Assembly: GCF_000002075.1 (NCBI RefSeq)
Contig: NW_004797291.1
Coordinates: forward strand, 1,822,813 to 1,886,812
Direction of reading: 5' to 3'
Source: Aplysia californica
Taxonomy: Eukaryota > Mollusca > Gastropoda > Aplysiida > Aplysiidae
DNA length: 64,000 nucleotides
Part shown: one piece after another, positions 24,101 through 37,800 of the stretch
Layout of the letters: every line of letters starts with the position of its first letter
Position numbering within the stretch: position 1 is the stretch's first letter
Notes under the pieces: generated by a model
Databases searched by the model: none
What the model was told of the DNA's origin: nothing
What the model saw: only the letters and a program-made list of their open reading frames with translations
Made by a program: the position numbers and the translations under genes

Positions 24101-27100
24101 GCTAATGCTAAAATTTGCTACCAAGTTCAGTTTTTCCCCCTGGTGTTGCCTTTAACCCCCCCCCCCCCCCACCCGAGTGTATCTTTTTTTTTTTAATTAA
24201 TAATCCCGCCATTCCGGAGTCCTATACTTCGCAACGCTCAGACTTAAAATGAACTTTAGTGACCCTAACATTCGCGGTACTCACTCGACGCCCTATCATC
24301 ATGTGTGTGACATACAAACGCGCAGGTTCAGTGACCGGTCACGATGGCTAGCACGACAAGACGCTTGTATAACTTTCTTTTCTTTTTACACAAGTGACAA
24401 TTATTGATTCATTTTCACAGCGACTCAGCCTTTGTAATGCACAAACCTCATGTTACAACAATGTTGTGTTATCAGACTTTTACCGGCAAATTTCAGGGTG
24501 GTAGTGAAAGCGAAAGTAGATCTAGATTTTCCCGATCGAGCCTCGGCATCACTCGTACACTTCCGCTTGCCGCCATAGCCGCCTGTTCGGATGAAACGTA
24601 CTCTCAGACCGGGAAAAGCTGAATGATCGCGACCGACAAAATGAACTTAGGGACGTTATCGGGTTTGGTTTTCAAATATTCGAGACCTTTTATGTATTTT
24701 CGCGGGTCTTTCGCGAGGCAACTTACAGATTTCCTCAAATTTCCTTTTATTGCCGACGTTTATCCAACCATTTCCGTTGGAACAAAATTTTTCCTACAAA
24801 AATCCGACTTATCCGACCTAAACAAAAATTTCCAACCAATTTCCGACTTTCCGACTTCACTGGCCACCCTGATATAAATGTGTGTGTGTCTACAGTTTAA
24901 CACGCACACTGTGTAACCTTTTCGTTACGAACGAATTTTGCTGTACAAGTACATATTTCAAATACAATGAATTTACATGCATTTTTTTTTAAATCTGGTT
25001 CTGAAAATCTGTGTTATGTGCTCACTCACTATGAGTGTGCTAGACAGTTATAGAGAAAAAAGGACAACAAACTCTCACCGAATACTCTGTTGACAGAAGC
25101 CCTACACAAAGCATTGTATGGAGGTTCCAACAGATGGCCAGCACCGGGATATCTCACAATCTCTATGTCCTTCTTTTTCTCCTCTGGGCATGCATCATAA
25201 AGGACCTGATAGCTCTCCGGGTTCACCTGACCATCGTCCATGGAGACCAGCATTAGGTGTTTCGCCTTGCCCTTCCAGATCTGAGAAAAGAACATACACA
25301 GTAATGTCTAACCACAACAAAGAGAGATATGTGTGTGTCTGTGTGTGTGCACGCACATGTGTGTGCGTTTGCATGTTTAAGTGGATGTGCACGTGGGTGT
25401 GTTTCTTTACATGTGTTAGTATTCTCCAATATGAATTTTAAAAGACCTGGCTAGAGAACAAAGACAAAAAAACACCTACCGAGTCTAATCCTAAAATGAC
25501 ACTATACAGTAGTTTATATCTCAGAAATGACCTACAATTGTTTCCATCCTTACTTGCAATTTGTTCATTTGTTTATTTGCTTCAGTTTAACCACATTAAA
25601 AAACAGTGCAAAAAACAAGAGCAAGCCCATTTTAAGAAAAGCTTCCTCTCATACCGGGATGAGGTCTCCCCTCGTTGGGTAGGCGTCCGTCAGTATGAGT
25701 CCGTCATCAGTAAAGTATTCATCTCTGAGGTCAATTCTGGAATGCAAAATAAGGGGCTGTCATTATATGAACACAAGGTGTCGGGCATTTTCTAAAATAC
25801 AAGCTATATATGGAAGCATGGAAGTGTATAAACACATGACAAAAGAGACACTTTATTAAACAAACAAACATGTCCAAAGCAAAGGTGCCCTTAAGTACTC
25901 ATTACTCTTTCTTCAAGTACTCACAACAACAATTCATGGCTCACTTCCAGGGTATTGATGTCTGAGGTTTAACTCTCATCATCATTCTTCATGTTAAGCA
26001 CAGAAGACTTGAGCTCCAGTTGGGAAAGGTATTTTATCAAGTATCTGTCTTTCCTCTGGGATGCGTCCTGCAAAGGCAGGACTTAGACAGGCAGTATTGA
26101 TCAAAATGGTCTACATTGTGTTGATGAGGTTAAAATAAAACCCATACTGTAACAGGGTAGCCACCAAATTAGGTCAAGCACTTTATTGTTGTCTCAGTTA
26201 CATTACTCACTACCAAAATTACTATTGGAGAGAATATAATAAGTAAAAAACATTTTACACATTTGGTAGGTATTATTTATCATTACTTGAGAAGAGAAGG
26301 CACTTTCACAAGCCCCCTCTACTTTTTAACATGAGCCAAATGGTGCCTCTTGACATAAGCCTAAAAATCGTTTTTCGCGTTTTTTAAAAAAATAAAAAAT
26401 TTTTGTCTTCCTCTGACTGGGTTCTTACGTGGAGACCACAGAATCAGTTTTAAGGCATTTTGTTCTGTTTATAAAAAAAACAGAAGCAGGTAACAAAAAG
26501 ACAATGAAAGTTGTGATACAGATTTTTTAAATATAATATAATCACATATATCTCTTAACACGGTCCCACATAATTTCCCTCTTTCACATAGTGACTACTT
26601 GGAGACAGCGGCCAGAAATATTGAATGAAATTCAAATAAAAAGATCAGGAAAAGTCCTAATGGCCTTTTTTTCTATGTTATCTTATTTTGGGCTGACAAT
26701 ACAGATTATGCTATCAGCTCAGCTGATATCATGCTGAAATGTGGAGTGGCCAACTCAGGGTATAACCCACAAATGGGGAATTCTTGAACTTTGAAGGCCA
26801 GGAAGTTTCTAGGCTTTTACATAAGTAACTCTGTCCTCTCAGTGATGAATGGAAAGTCTTGGTTTCAACCATTAAAAATAATTAAGATTTGAGTCATGAG
26901 CTATGCTCATACCTAACTCTACGATATCGAAGCAAAACAATAACTCACTCGGACCCCTTGAGCAACACTTCTCCTTTGTACTTCAGATCACCGATACACA
27001 TATTGAATAAACCATTTATACTGACAGCAGCAGTCACCTATGAGTAATAAAAATGCAAGACCATTAGCAAAAGAAGAATGAGAGAAAAAAAAGGGGGAAA

Positions 27101-30070
27101 AACCAAGCCAACAACAAATAAAACAATTGAAATTAAATTTGCACTATTTTATTTAAAGAGGAGGATGGTCAGCATTTACACATTTTATCAATACAACAGG
27201 ACAACAGAAAGAGCAAAGGAAAGGAAGATGCTGGGCATAAGAGTTCAAGATCAAATAAAGCACAAAAAATACGAAAGAAAAAAAAGAGTGTCAGACGTCC
27301 CAAAATTTGTACTCCAACAAAAATCAGAAACGTGCAGGTCACATTAGTAAAATGAAGAACAATAGGTGGACAAAAAGATGTCCTGAATGGAGAAAAAGAA
27401 CTGAAATACAATCCTTAGGATGGCCAGAAAGAATGTCTCAAGATCACATTACAGAGCAGACAGGTACAATCAGGATGTGGGGAACAGCAGATAAAACGGA
27501 GTGGAAGTCATTATTGGAAGGCAGTGCCAAGAAAGAAAGACAAAAATAAAGAAAGAAAAAAAATCGATACAATACAGCAGCTCAAGAAATATTCATTAAC
27601 GGAGCTGAGAAATTGCCATATGTATACACCACCACCACCACCCCCCACCACCCAAAAAAAAGAAGTAGTAGTAGTATAGGGTTTTACGGCCCTCGCAACT
27701 GCGTAAGGTCATATGAGTGCGCGAAACACAAGTTGTTTACTTTCGCAAAAGTTCACTGCACGATTGGTTAACTATTAGACTTTAAAATGCTAAAATAATA
27801 AAATTCCGTGTAAATATATTTTCAATTTAAAACAACTCTTATAATAAACAATAATTTAAATAGTACGATTTCACTTTACAATTTGCCATAGAGGCCAATG
27901 GCCTTCATGTTGTTGTTGTTGTTGTTGTTTTCAAATCCCTTTAGCTGCGAGCATTTCGCTCTTGGCAGCGCAATGCCTCCCTCAAGTGCGAAATGCTCGC
28001 AGCTAAAATGGCCTTCATAAAATTCAATATTCTGCTGGGAACAACGACGGAAAAATTGTCTTGCAATTTCTTGCATTCATAATATTTCCTTCGGATCTCT
28101 CCAAAGTCTAGACATTCGGTTAAGATGTGTCTAACGGTAAAATCTGTGTCGCATCCGACACAGAACGGCTTCTCATCTCCTTGTAGGAGGTATTTGTGGG
28201 TCAGGGCCGTGTGTCCGATGCGCAATTGAGTAAAAATGACTTCGTCTCTTCCGGAGAGGTCCGAAGGATTTCTCTGTTCTAGTTTGGGTTTTATTTCATA
28301 TAGTTTATTGTTTTTCTGCTTTTCCCAGTGGCTCTCCCACAGACTGGAGGTGAAGTGTCTCTACTCAATACTCAACATGAAATCTACCACGCTCCAAATT
28401 TTCCAACTAGTAACTCCTTACCCTAAAGCCTGCTAATAACAGAAGTAATTATCATGCTCACTTGTGGGCAATAGGCACTCATACACAGTACATACTCCGC
28501 TCCTTTGGACACACCAATGACTCCAATTCCTCCTTGGTAAATCTTTGGATGTTTGGAAAACCAGTTCACAGCTTCCTGTGACAAAACCAGATATTGTTCT
28601 GACCAGTCAAACACACAGATGAAAAACAGACGCTATACTATTCATGGTACAAGTCCAACATATCTTCATTCCTGCCAACGTCTTTGAATCCAAGACTGAG
28701 AGTGTAAAAATATGTTTTCAACGAAGTGATTCACTCTCCCCTGCTCACAAGAGACCCCCTATATTATGATTTGTTCAGGACAGACTACAAAAACACCTGA
28801 CCCTCTTTCTTGCAAACCTCATCCCTTCCAAGAATACATGTAACAAACAACTCCAAAAGGCTCTCTTTTTCAGTTTCAAGGCTGAATATCTAATCCAACC
28901 CTTCATTTCACTGTAACAACAACTGGTTATTGGTCAGTTTTCTGATATTCACAAGGTTCCTGGTCTCTTAATTGCCTACAAATTTGCTGGCTGGGTTATT
29001 CATCCCAGAAGATAATGCCGGTCCTTTATAATTTGCTGCTTTTGGAAAACATAACGAAATAGCGTAGCAAATTAAAGGCATCACCAATTCTACTTTTTTT
29101 TTTAAGCATAGATTTGTATTTTAGAGGTCAAAACAATCTGATTTGATCTATGTCTCTATGCCAGTATAATGTATCAAAATGTGAGCAAATGTATTTTTGT
29201 AGTTGATCAAATGTTCAACAGAGATACACCAGTACCATCAGTATGAGAGGGTGATATGTCAAGGCTCAACTGTACCCTGTAACTGAGCAAAGGAAAAAGA
29301 AAATATACCCGTCCTTATTCAGTACTTGTGCCACATTCTCACTTTCATCCCTCTTCTTTACTTACAAGCTTTAATTCATTTGTTTGTTTGAGTTAAGAAA
29401 AGCAGATAAACACAACAATGATCATTTGTGCTCAGAAAAACTAAGAGAGATAGACAGAAACAACAGAGGGAAAGTAAAGAAGTAAGACCTACCAGTGGCA
29501 CCCCCCCCCCCAACAATCCACTCGGGTTTTAAAGGAGTGAAGGAGACACAAGGACAGAAAGCTTACAAATTAAAACAATACAGATAGAAATTCTTCAGGA
29601 ACAAAAGGAATCTAAAGCTAAATATTCATACAGTAATGAAAAGAAAAACAAATCAAGTCCGATACCTCGAAGTACTCAAAGCCCTGATCCAGTAAATTTG
29701 CAGGCAGATCCTTGTACTTGAAATACGGCAAAGAGAGGGCTGCGAAACCACGAGAGGCAAGTAGTGCAGCCCTGTACTCAATGAGGCCTCCGGAAGAACC
29801 AAACATGTCAATCACACCCTGGAACGGGCCATCCCCTGTAAATAAAACATTCCATATCAGTAAAACGTAATGACTGTCATTTAAAAAAAAGTATAACTAA
29901 CAGATCAGATTGTCCACAGAAAAAAGACGCCATACTTTGGCACTAGGTTGATAAACAGAGAGATGAATGTTACAAGTGCAGCATTTTATAACAGTGGAAC
30001 ATATTGTAACAGCCACATCTGTTCAAGACAATCATCCGTAAAAACTGCCACTACCATCCCCCCTCCCCCA

Positions 30071-30119
<49 letters not shown>

Positions 30120-33100
30120 AAATGACACTGTCAAGACATCCACCTGTCAAAGACGACCACGTTTCTCCTCGACAATGGGTAGCCGTCTTGGACAATTTTG
30201 ACTGTATTTTGTTTCTATCCAGAGAATCTGTAATCATCAATCAAGAGCATCCATGTTTTGTCCAAAATGTTTTATTTCTTTTGGAATATGTGGGTTTTAA
30301 GTAAAGCCATAAAAAGTTCACCCTTGCCACCTTTCTACAAAATAACAGAACCTGAGAGTCCAACTAGTTCAGACCTTTGTCCTATGTATGGTCACTGTTT
30401 TTCCTGGCCACACTTTTGTGGGGTGAAGTGATATAACTGACATGACTTCTGAAGCAAACAAAAATGTATACTACCATTTATACTAGATCTTATTCATAAA
30501 ATGTTCATGAATACTATGGTCTGTCTGTTTTTATAATGCTTTAACACTAACCTTTATAAACATTTACAGTTTGCAAAGAAAAATACCTACTTTGCCAAAA
30601 CTAGTAAGCTCTACCATAAGACTAAAGCCAAGAATCATATCGTTGGCAAGCTTTTAAAATGTCCTGAGCCCAAAAGGTAAAACTTTTCAAGAGAGTGAAA
30701 AAAGTTTCATTCTTGTAACAATTGGACTTTCTTTAACTTTATGCATTTTTTCTTGCTTTCTTTGACATTCAGAATTTGAGTTTTGGGCTTTGCCTTTGGA
30801 CACTTTAACAGCTGGTCGACAATACATAAGTGAAAAATCCTTGATACTGAAAAGAGCAGCTTACAATATATAAAAATCAAAAAGTCATGAAGTTTTGTAT
30901 CAAGAAAAGTCAGTTGCACTGCAGAAAAAATTCAAGCATATAAGCAGCAATCGTGAACTTCGTCCCTAGTATTGCCATTGCTTCCATTTAAAGACTTCGG
31001 GGAAAAAATTCAGCATGACTGAAAAATATCTCAAAGCATACATGTACATTTTGTTGATTGCTTTTTGTCATTGAAGAGTTTCCAATACCTCTGGGGAAAC
31101 TTTAAAATAGGAAGAAAAAGGCCATATACCCATGTGCCTCAAATAGAAGTTAACTTCAAAGATTGGTTAACAGACATAATTGTCAGTTTTTCATCCAACT
31201 TTTCACTAAAAGCAAGATCAAACAAATCTAGGAAACTGGAGATTTATATTATGATTCTTGACTTTTGAACAAAACAAAAAGGCAATCAGAAACAAGGCAA
31301 CATTTTATAATAGCTTTCTTCGTGTTACATACCAGGAGGCAAGAAAAGGGCCCCTCTGACATTTCCTTCTTCAATCTCAATTCGAGTAACATCCTCATGT
31401 CTGAACCAGCGTTCTATTTCAATAGATGCTAAACTCGAGGGCTGAATGCCCGACTCTCCATATATATCTGTCAAATCTAAATGTCCTGCATAGGTGTTCA
31501 GGGTGATCAAACCAGGTCGGTTTGTGAAGTTGATGGCCATGCGGGTTTGCTGAGGCTGCCCTGGGGCTGGCTGGAGGCTCCACACAATTCCCATGGGCTC
31601 GACACCTATAAAAACACAACCAAAACTGAGATAAGGCATTGATTTAAATGTGACAACAGTTACTTGTCTTTGCAGAAATAAATTTAAAATGGGGCATAAA
31701 TACTTGATTTTTTTTAGTAGAGGTTTTACGGCACTCACAACTGCATAAGGTCATATGAGCGCCAGAAGATTATAGGTGTTACAAGAGCGTAACAAACAAA
31801 AAAAAAGAAGGGGAGATAAGGACGATAGATGTTCGATAGATGTTTCATAGGAAAGAAAAAGCAAACCACACCAGAGCATCCGCCAACCACGAACATAAAT
31901 ATTTGCACAGTATACTGCACCACACAATACAATTGTAATTGCTTGTAGCAAACATGTTATGCCTCTCCGCCCATCCCCCCACTCCCCCCCCAAAAAAAAG
32001 CTCTCAGAAGGCAGGTTGTTTCCATTTGGCCTTACAGGCCCAACCCAGGAGGTAAAGGTTACACTCCATAACAACAGACACAAAGACATTTCGTCACATA
32101 TTTTACAAGCATGGTAAAAAAAAACCCATTACACTGCAGATGCCAGCCACAAAATACAAAGCAAACCGCAACCAAATCAAATACAGTAATGCCTTTACTT
32201 TGCTGGTCACAGAAATACAGCACTGTACATTGTTTTTATATTCTTTCTGAATTAGCATATACTGACCACTCAACCAATTGGATCCCAATACCTAAATTCC
32301 TTTCATTTACCAGGAATCCTATTAACTGTATTGCACTTTCAACAATCTAGATTTAAAGCAGAAAAAAAGCAAAACACATCTAGTACTTTTTCCACTATGA
32401 ATAGAGAAAAGATAAAACTTTTAGAATATGTAGGCCAACCTTGCAAACATCAGACAATAAAAGATTTGATTTCATGGAACTCATTTTTTTAAAATCAATA
32501 AACTATGGAGTAAGCATTAACTACATGACCATATATTTCAGAGCTTAAATTACACTGTCCAACAGAGAGGTCAACACCTGCTGTCCTATGAACAGCCCAC
32601 TCACCACTTTAGGCATCAAGGAGTCGTTACTTTAGAATTACAAAGTTCTATCAGACATTTTTGGCCTTTTTAAGTTATTAAGTCAATGAGGTCAGAAACA
32701 AAATATTCTCTCTACTCTATAAAAATCGTAAGATTATTTGGAGTCCTTATCAAGACGTTCAAAGAATTGCATTAGAAAAAGCTTGACACGTTGTGCACCT
32801 CAAAATTTTTTACATCATATATCTCAAAAACTGGTACTGAGTAGATACAACTTTGTAGTTCTAGGGTAGCGAAGTGGCAATGGGAACAGCATGATACTGT
32901 TACTCTAATGAATTTACCAGTGTAGGTGCCGCCATGTGAAGGTTGTTTAGTTACATCCACAAAGCCGTTCTCATCAGCTATGTACTGTCCACAAGAGCCA
33001 AACAAGATTTTTTTTTCTCCATTCACAGATTGCCCATGGACTGTGACTTTCTCGTGTGATGAAAATCCACTTAAAGCTATGTCCACTTTGTCATCATAAA

Positions 33101-35794
33101 GTGCAACCTAGCAAACAATTAATGACAAGTCATTTAGAAAGGTGTATATCAGGAACAGAAACAATAATACATTCATATTTTGAAAGTCACTATCATTGCT
33201 ACACATATTAAAAAAAACAAGAGTCATTTAAGAATTAAATATCAAAATAGGAATTATGACCTTTGGATACCTTCAGTCTGTAGAGCACTGTGATTTTTAA
33301 AGGCAAATTTAAGGCTACAAAGTACCATAAAAGAAATAAAGCATATTTTTATGCAGAAAACTAGCTGTACATACAATAACTGTCATACAACAGGGCTGAG
33401 GCAAGACAAGAAACAATTCAGGAATAAAATCGGAAATGTAAACAAGTATGTAGATCCTCTCCATAATATACAGTCGAACCTGTGTAAGACGGCCACCCAT
33501 TGTCAAGGAGAAAAGTGGCTGTATAATGCAGGTGGCCGTCTTAGGCAGGACTGATCAAGATGAAGAAAACAAACCATGCCTTTCTGAGGTCCCATCCGAT
33601 GGTAGCTGCTTTGCTGTTATTGTTGTTGTTTTCGCTAGTTTTTTTTATCTTTTCTTTTTTTCTTTTGTTGCTGCTTTTGTGCAAGGGTGACAATAAAACG
33701 AAATGTGTCAAACAAGGAGTAGGAGGACTGAGTGCCATGGTAAAAAAAAAAAACACATGGGTTGTCACCTCTCGGAGAACGAGCGACGCTTCTGCCGCAA
33801 GTTCATGTTGACGTCCATTGTTACTTTGTTACAGACTGGGTAAACAGTGACAACTCATCTCACTTACGATTTGTGTATGAGTTCTGGGCAGGGCTTATGG
33901 GTTATAAGGGATCACATGCTTCCCTCATCAGCAGTTGAAAATGTATTGTTACCTATTGGTCAACAGTGGGAGGGGCCTACGCAACCTGATCGGTTGGAGG
34001 GACTACCTACAACAACGACAGATGATTGGATTATGACGGCTCGCCCAAAACGCCAGGGGCCAATGCATGATTTATGACAAAACGTAATGGAGTCACTAAG
34101 GTGGCCGTCTAAGACAGGTGTTATTGCTTTGTGTGATAGGGGTTGTGTGGTAAAATATGGTGGCCGCGGCCGCGTTGGACAGGTGCCCATTTTACACAGT
34201 TAAATTATATAGAAAAAACGCAAGGGGGGAATGGAAAGTGACCATTTGTACAGGTGGCCGTCTTATAGAGGTGGCCGTCAGGGCAGGTGCGACTGTACTC
34301 CAATAGAAGTTGTATGGCCCACTTGGACTGCAATTATAATGGATGCACATATGTGTCACGACGCTGTGGAATTAGGCACTCGTCTGTTTTCCGGCTTATG
34401 GAGACAATGGTATAATCATAAAACCTGTTTATTTGTCTTGCTTTAGATGTAAAAAATGGTCATCAATCTTGAATAGAAGTTGAAATATTTGCCATTGAAG
34501 GAAGTGGGATAGCCTGGTTTCAGAGGTAAAGTTAGCGAGAAAATGGACGCCAAAGCCGGTGACTTTCAAAGCTTGAGAGTCCTTAGAAAGTGTAAATTTA
34601 CATTTTTCATACCTCTGATCAATGTTTTTCAGTAAGTACCACACAGAAATGTGTTTTATATGAAAAAAAAAGGTGTTGAGCAAAAAAAAAAAAAAAAATT
34701 CAATAAAAATTACCAAACGGCCGGGAAGATGTGATTTCTTCAATATCCTTGTTTTGACGAGCGCCTGATTTCATCATGATGAATCACATATGTAATCTGA
34801 GAGTTGATTTCCCTGTTCTGCCCAACTATGCTGCTATTTGTGACTTTGGGTGCATATGGTTGAGTCTTCTATGTAAGGCACCCCAAAGGTGCTCAATGGG
34901 ATTGATTCTGGTGAGCACGCTGGATGAGGCAACAAGTAAACATTATTCTGCCTCAGAAGTCTTGTGTGGCACCAGCAGTATGGGGTCTTGCGTTATCCAG
35001 CAGGAAGAATTTCTGATGCCTTTGGATAAAAAGCTACCACCCGAGGTATCAAGACTTGCATGATGTGCCACTGACAGAGACACAATTCTTGCAACCATGG
35101 CCAACATTCTGAAAGATGACATGCTTGAATAATAATTTAGGCAATTGCCCACAAAATCATGCCACTTTCACCTCCTCTAGGGTTTCTTTCAAAACTTTGT
35201 GAGTCTCTATGCCAGTGAGATCTAGACTTCGTGAGAGGGCCTGGAGGCCGTAGAAGAAGACTTGATCATATGAATGGTCAGTGTAGTATTCATACATGTA
35301 AGTATGTGAGTGTGGTGCGCCTATACATGTGTGAATGAGTGAATGTGTTTGTGTGTGTGTGTGTCTGGGGGGTTCTTGGGGCGGGGGGTGGGTTTGTAAA
35401 TGTTTTACAGCGCTCACCACTGCATAAGGTCATATGAGCGAGCAGGACACACCAAACATTTTCAATTGGTAGGATATTTTTGAATTTAGCCCACGTGGCA
35501 GCCGAAGCCTACTCTTATCGATTTTAGACCAAAAGAAAGACAGCAGTAAGAGCCAAGGAGTAGCAATAGAAAGGCTGCGGAAAGAGTCAGGAGCCCAGAG
35601 GAGGGGGCAAAGGAGGTGAGGGGGTGGGGGAAGAAAGTAGAGACGAAAGCAGACGACAGAACATTGCTAGAGAGCAGGATAGGAGGTGAAAGGAGACAAT
35701 TTTAGAGAAGAAAATTTTTCCATTCCTACCCAGATTCGGACCAGGGACCTTTGAATGAGAGGCGAACACCTTAACCTCTAGACCACGAGAGCCC

Positions 35795-35860
<66 letters not shown>

Positions 35861-37383
35861 CGTGTGTGTGTGCGTGTGTGCGTGTGTGCGTGCGTGCGTG
35901 CGTGCGTGCGTGTGTGTGTGTGTTTCAAGTAACTGTGTAGCCTACTGAATGCATTAATTGACTTTCAAACAAAAAAGAAACTATAAAAAAGTTGAAAATA
36001 TTTCACAACACTCAAACAGAAGACAAGATACAATCATTGGGAATATAAAAGGAAAACTAGATCAGAATTTAACATAAACATTCCATACTGAAAAAGAGAG
36101 TGCCCCTACTATTAATAAATAACAAAATATGCTTTTTCATATTAAGTCTTGTTTCCATACCCGTGGCTCAACCCTAATGGACTGCCCTGCATTCACATCA
36201 GAACTGAAGTATACTTGCTGTCCATTCCCACTGACCACATGCCGTGCTAGTGTATAAAGTCTCCGAGAGCATGCTGCAAACAGAAAACATTACATCAAAG
36301 ATTTATGTATAGAAAAGATGCATCACTCCCTCCTCAAACATCATCCATAGACCAGAGGCAATAAAATACAGGTGTCACCCCAGTACTTTGAAGATATTTC
36401 ATTACATTCCTCAGATAGAGAGGTTGTTTAAAACAATATTTTATTCTAATACTAATATAATACATATAAGATGTCATTTCCAATTGTTGCATTCTATTAT
36501 GTTCAACAGGACACCCAAAGAAACAACAAAGACACCTGCCACACGGTCATTTAAAATTTCGTGGGGCATATTCGAGCTTGTCTAGAGAGAAATGGTCAAC
36601 ACCTTGAACATACTATTTGAATAGCCACCAACCTTCCGCAAGTTTATTTAGAAATGACAATTTTACATAAAAACTTGCTCTTCAGTGCACAAAGAGTCAA
36701 TAGACAAAGAGGAATTATAACCTTTGGATACCTTCAGTCAGTAGAGCACTGTAATTTTGAAAGGCAAATTTAAGGCTTCAAAGATTAAATTTTTTATAAT
36801 TGCAAAGTTTTGTTTTGTGTTCTACTCAAATTTGGTTGAACTTTTAAACACTTGATATATTACAAAGTTCTATCCGACATTTTTGGCCATTTTGAGATTT
36901 GGAGTTACTAAGACCATGAGGCCAAAAATAAAATGTTTCATCTGCTCTATCAAAATCGTAAGATTATTCGGAGTCGTTTTCAAGATATTCAAAGAAAAGC
37001 ATTCAAAAAGCTTGACATGATGTAAAACTCAAAATCCTTGAAGTCAAATTTCTCAAAACTAGGTACTGAACAGATAGAACTTTGTAATTCTGAGGTAGCC
37101 ATATATCAGACAGGTAAGTCGTTGTTCTTCATATATTCACAAATATAACATCCGCTTTTTATTATTAAGGTACAGAGACAAGAAAGTGATATACTAAATA
37201 GAGACTGAGACTGAGAGGAATTTCACAGATAATCAGTTAGCACCACATTTCACTGGTATGCCCAGACATGCACATCTTAGCTTAAAAGTTTAAAAAATTC
37301 ACTTCAGCCGGGGAAACCTCTCCTGGTCACTCTACCTAGTAGTAGGAAATGAGTTAAACTAATTATGCGCACGAGAGAGTGTT

Positions 37384-37447
<64 letters not shown>

Positions 37448-37569
37448 TTTGGAAGTGTCTCTGTGTGCATGTGTTTGTGCAGGTGTTTATGTGTGTGTAT
37501 GTGTGTGTGTGAGTGTGCGTTTTTGTGAATGTGTGCGTGTGCGTGTTTGTGAGTGTGTGCGTGTGTGTT

Positions 37570-37600
<31 letters not shown>

Positions 37601-37768
37601 GCATGTGCATTTGTTTATATGTGTGTGTGTGCATGTGTGTGCATGTACATATGTGCATGTGTGTGTGTGTGTGCATGTGTGCGTGCGTGCACGCATGTGT
37701 GTGTGTGTGTGTGTGTGTGTGTGAGTGTGTGTGTGTGTGTATGTGTAAGCGAGTGTGTGTGTGTGTGT

Positions 37769-37800
<32 letters not shown>

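Noticed and set aside
28236-28436. 66-codon plus-strand open frame
   Set aside because: Antisense to a LINE end and the intron before ACOT-like exon 6.
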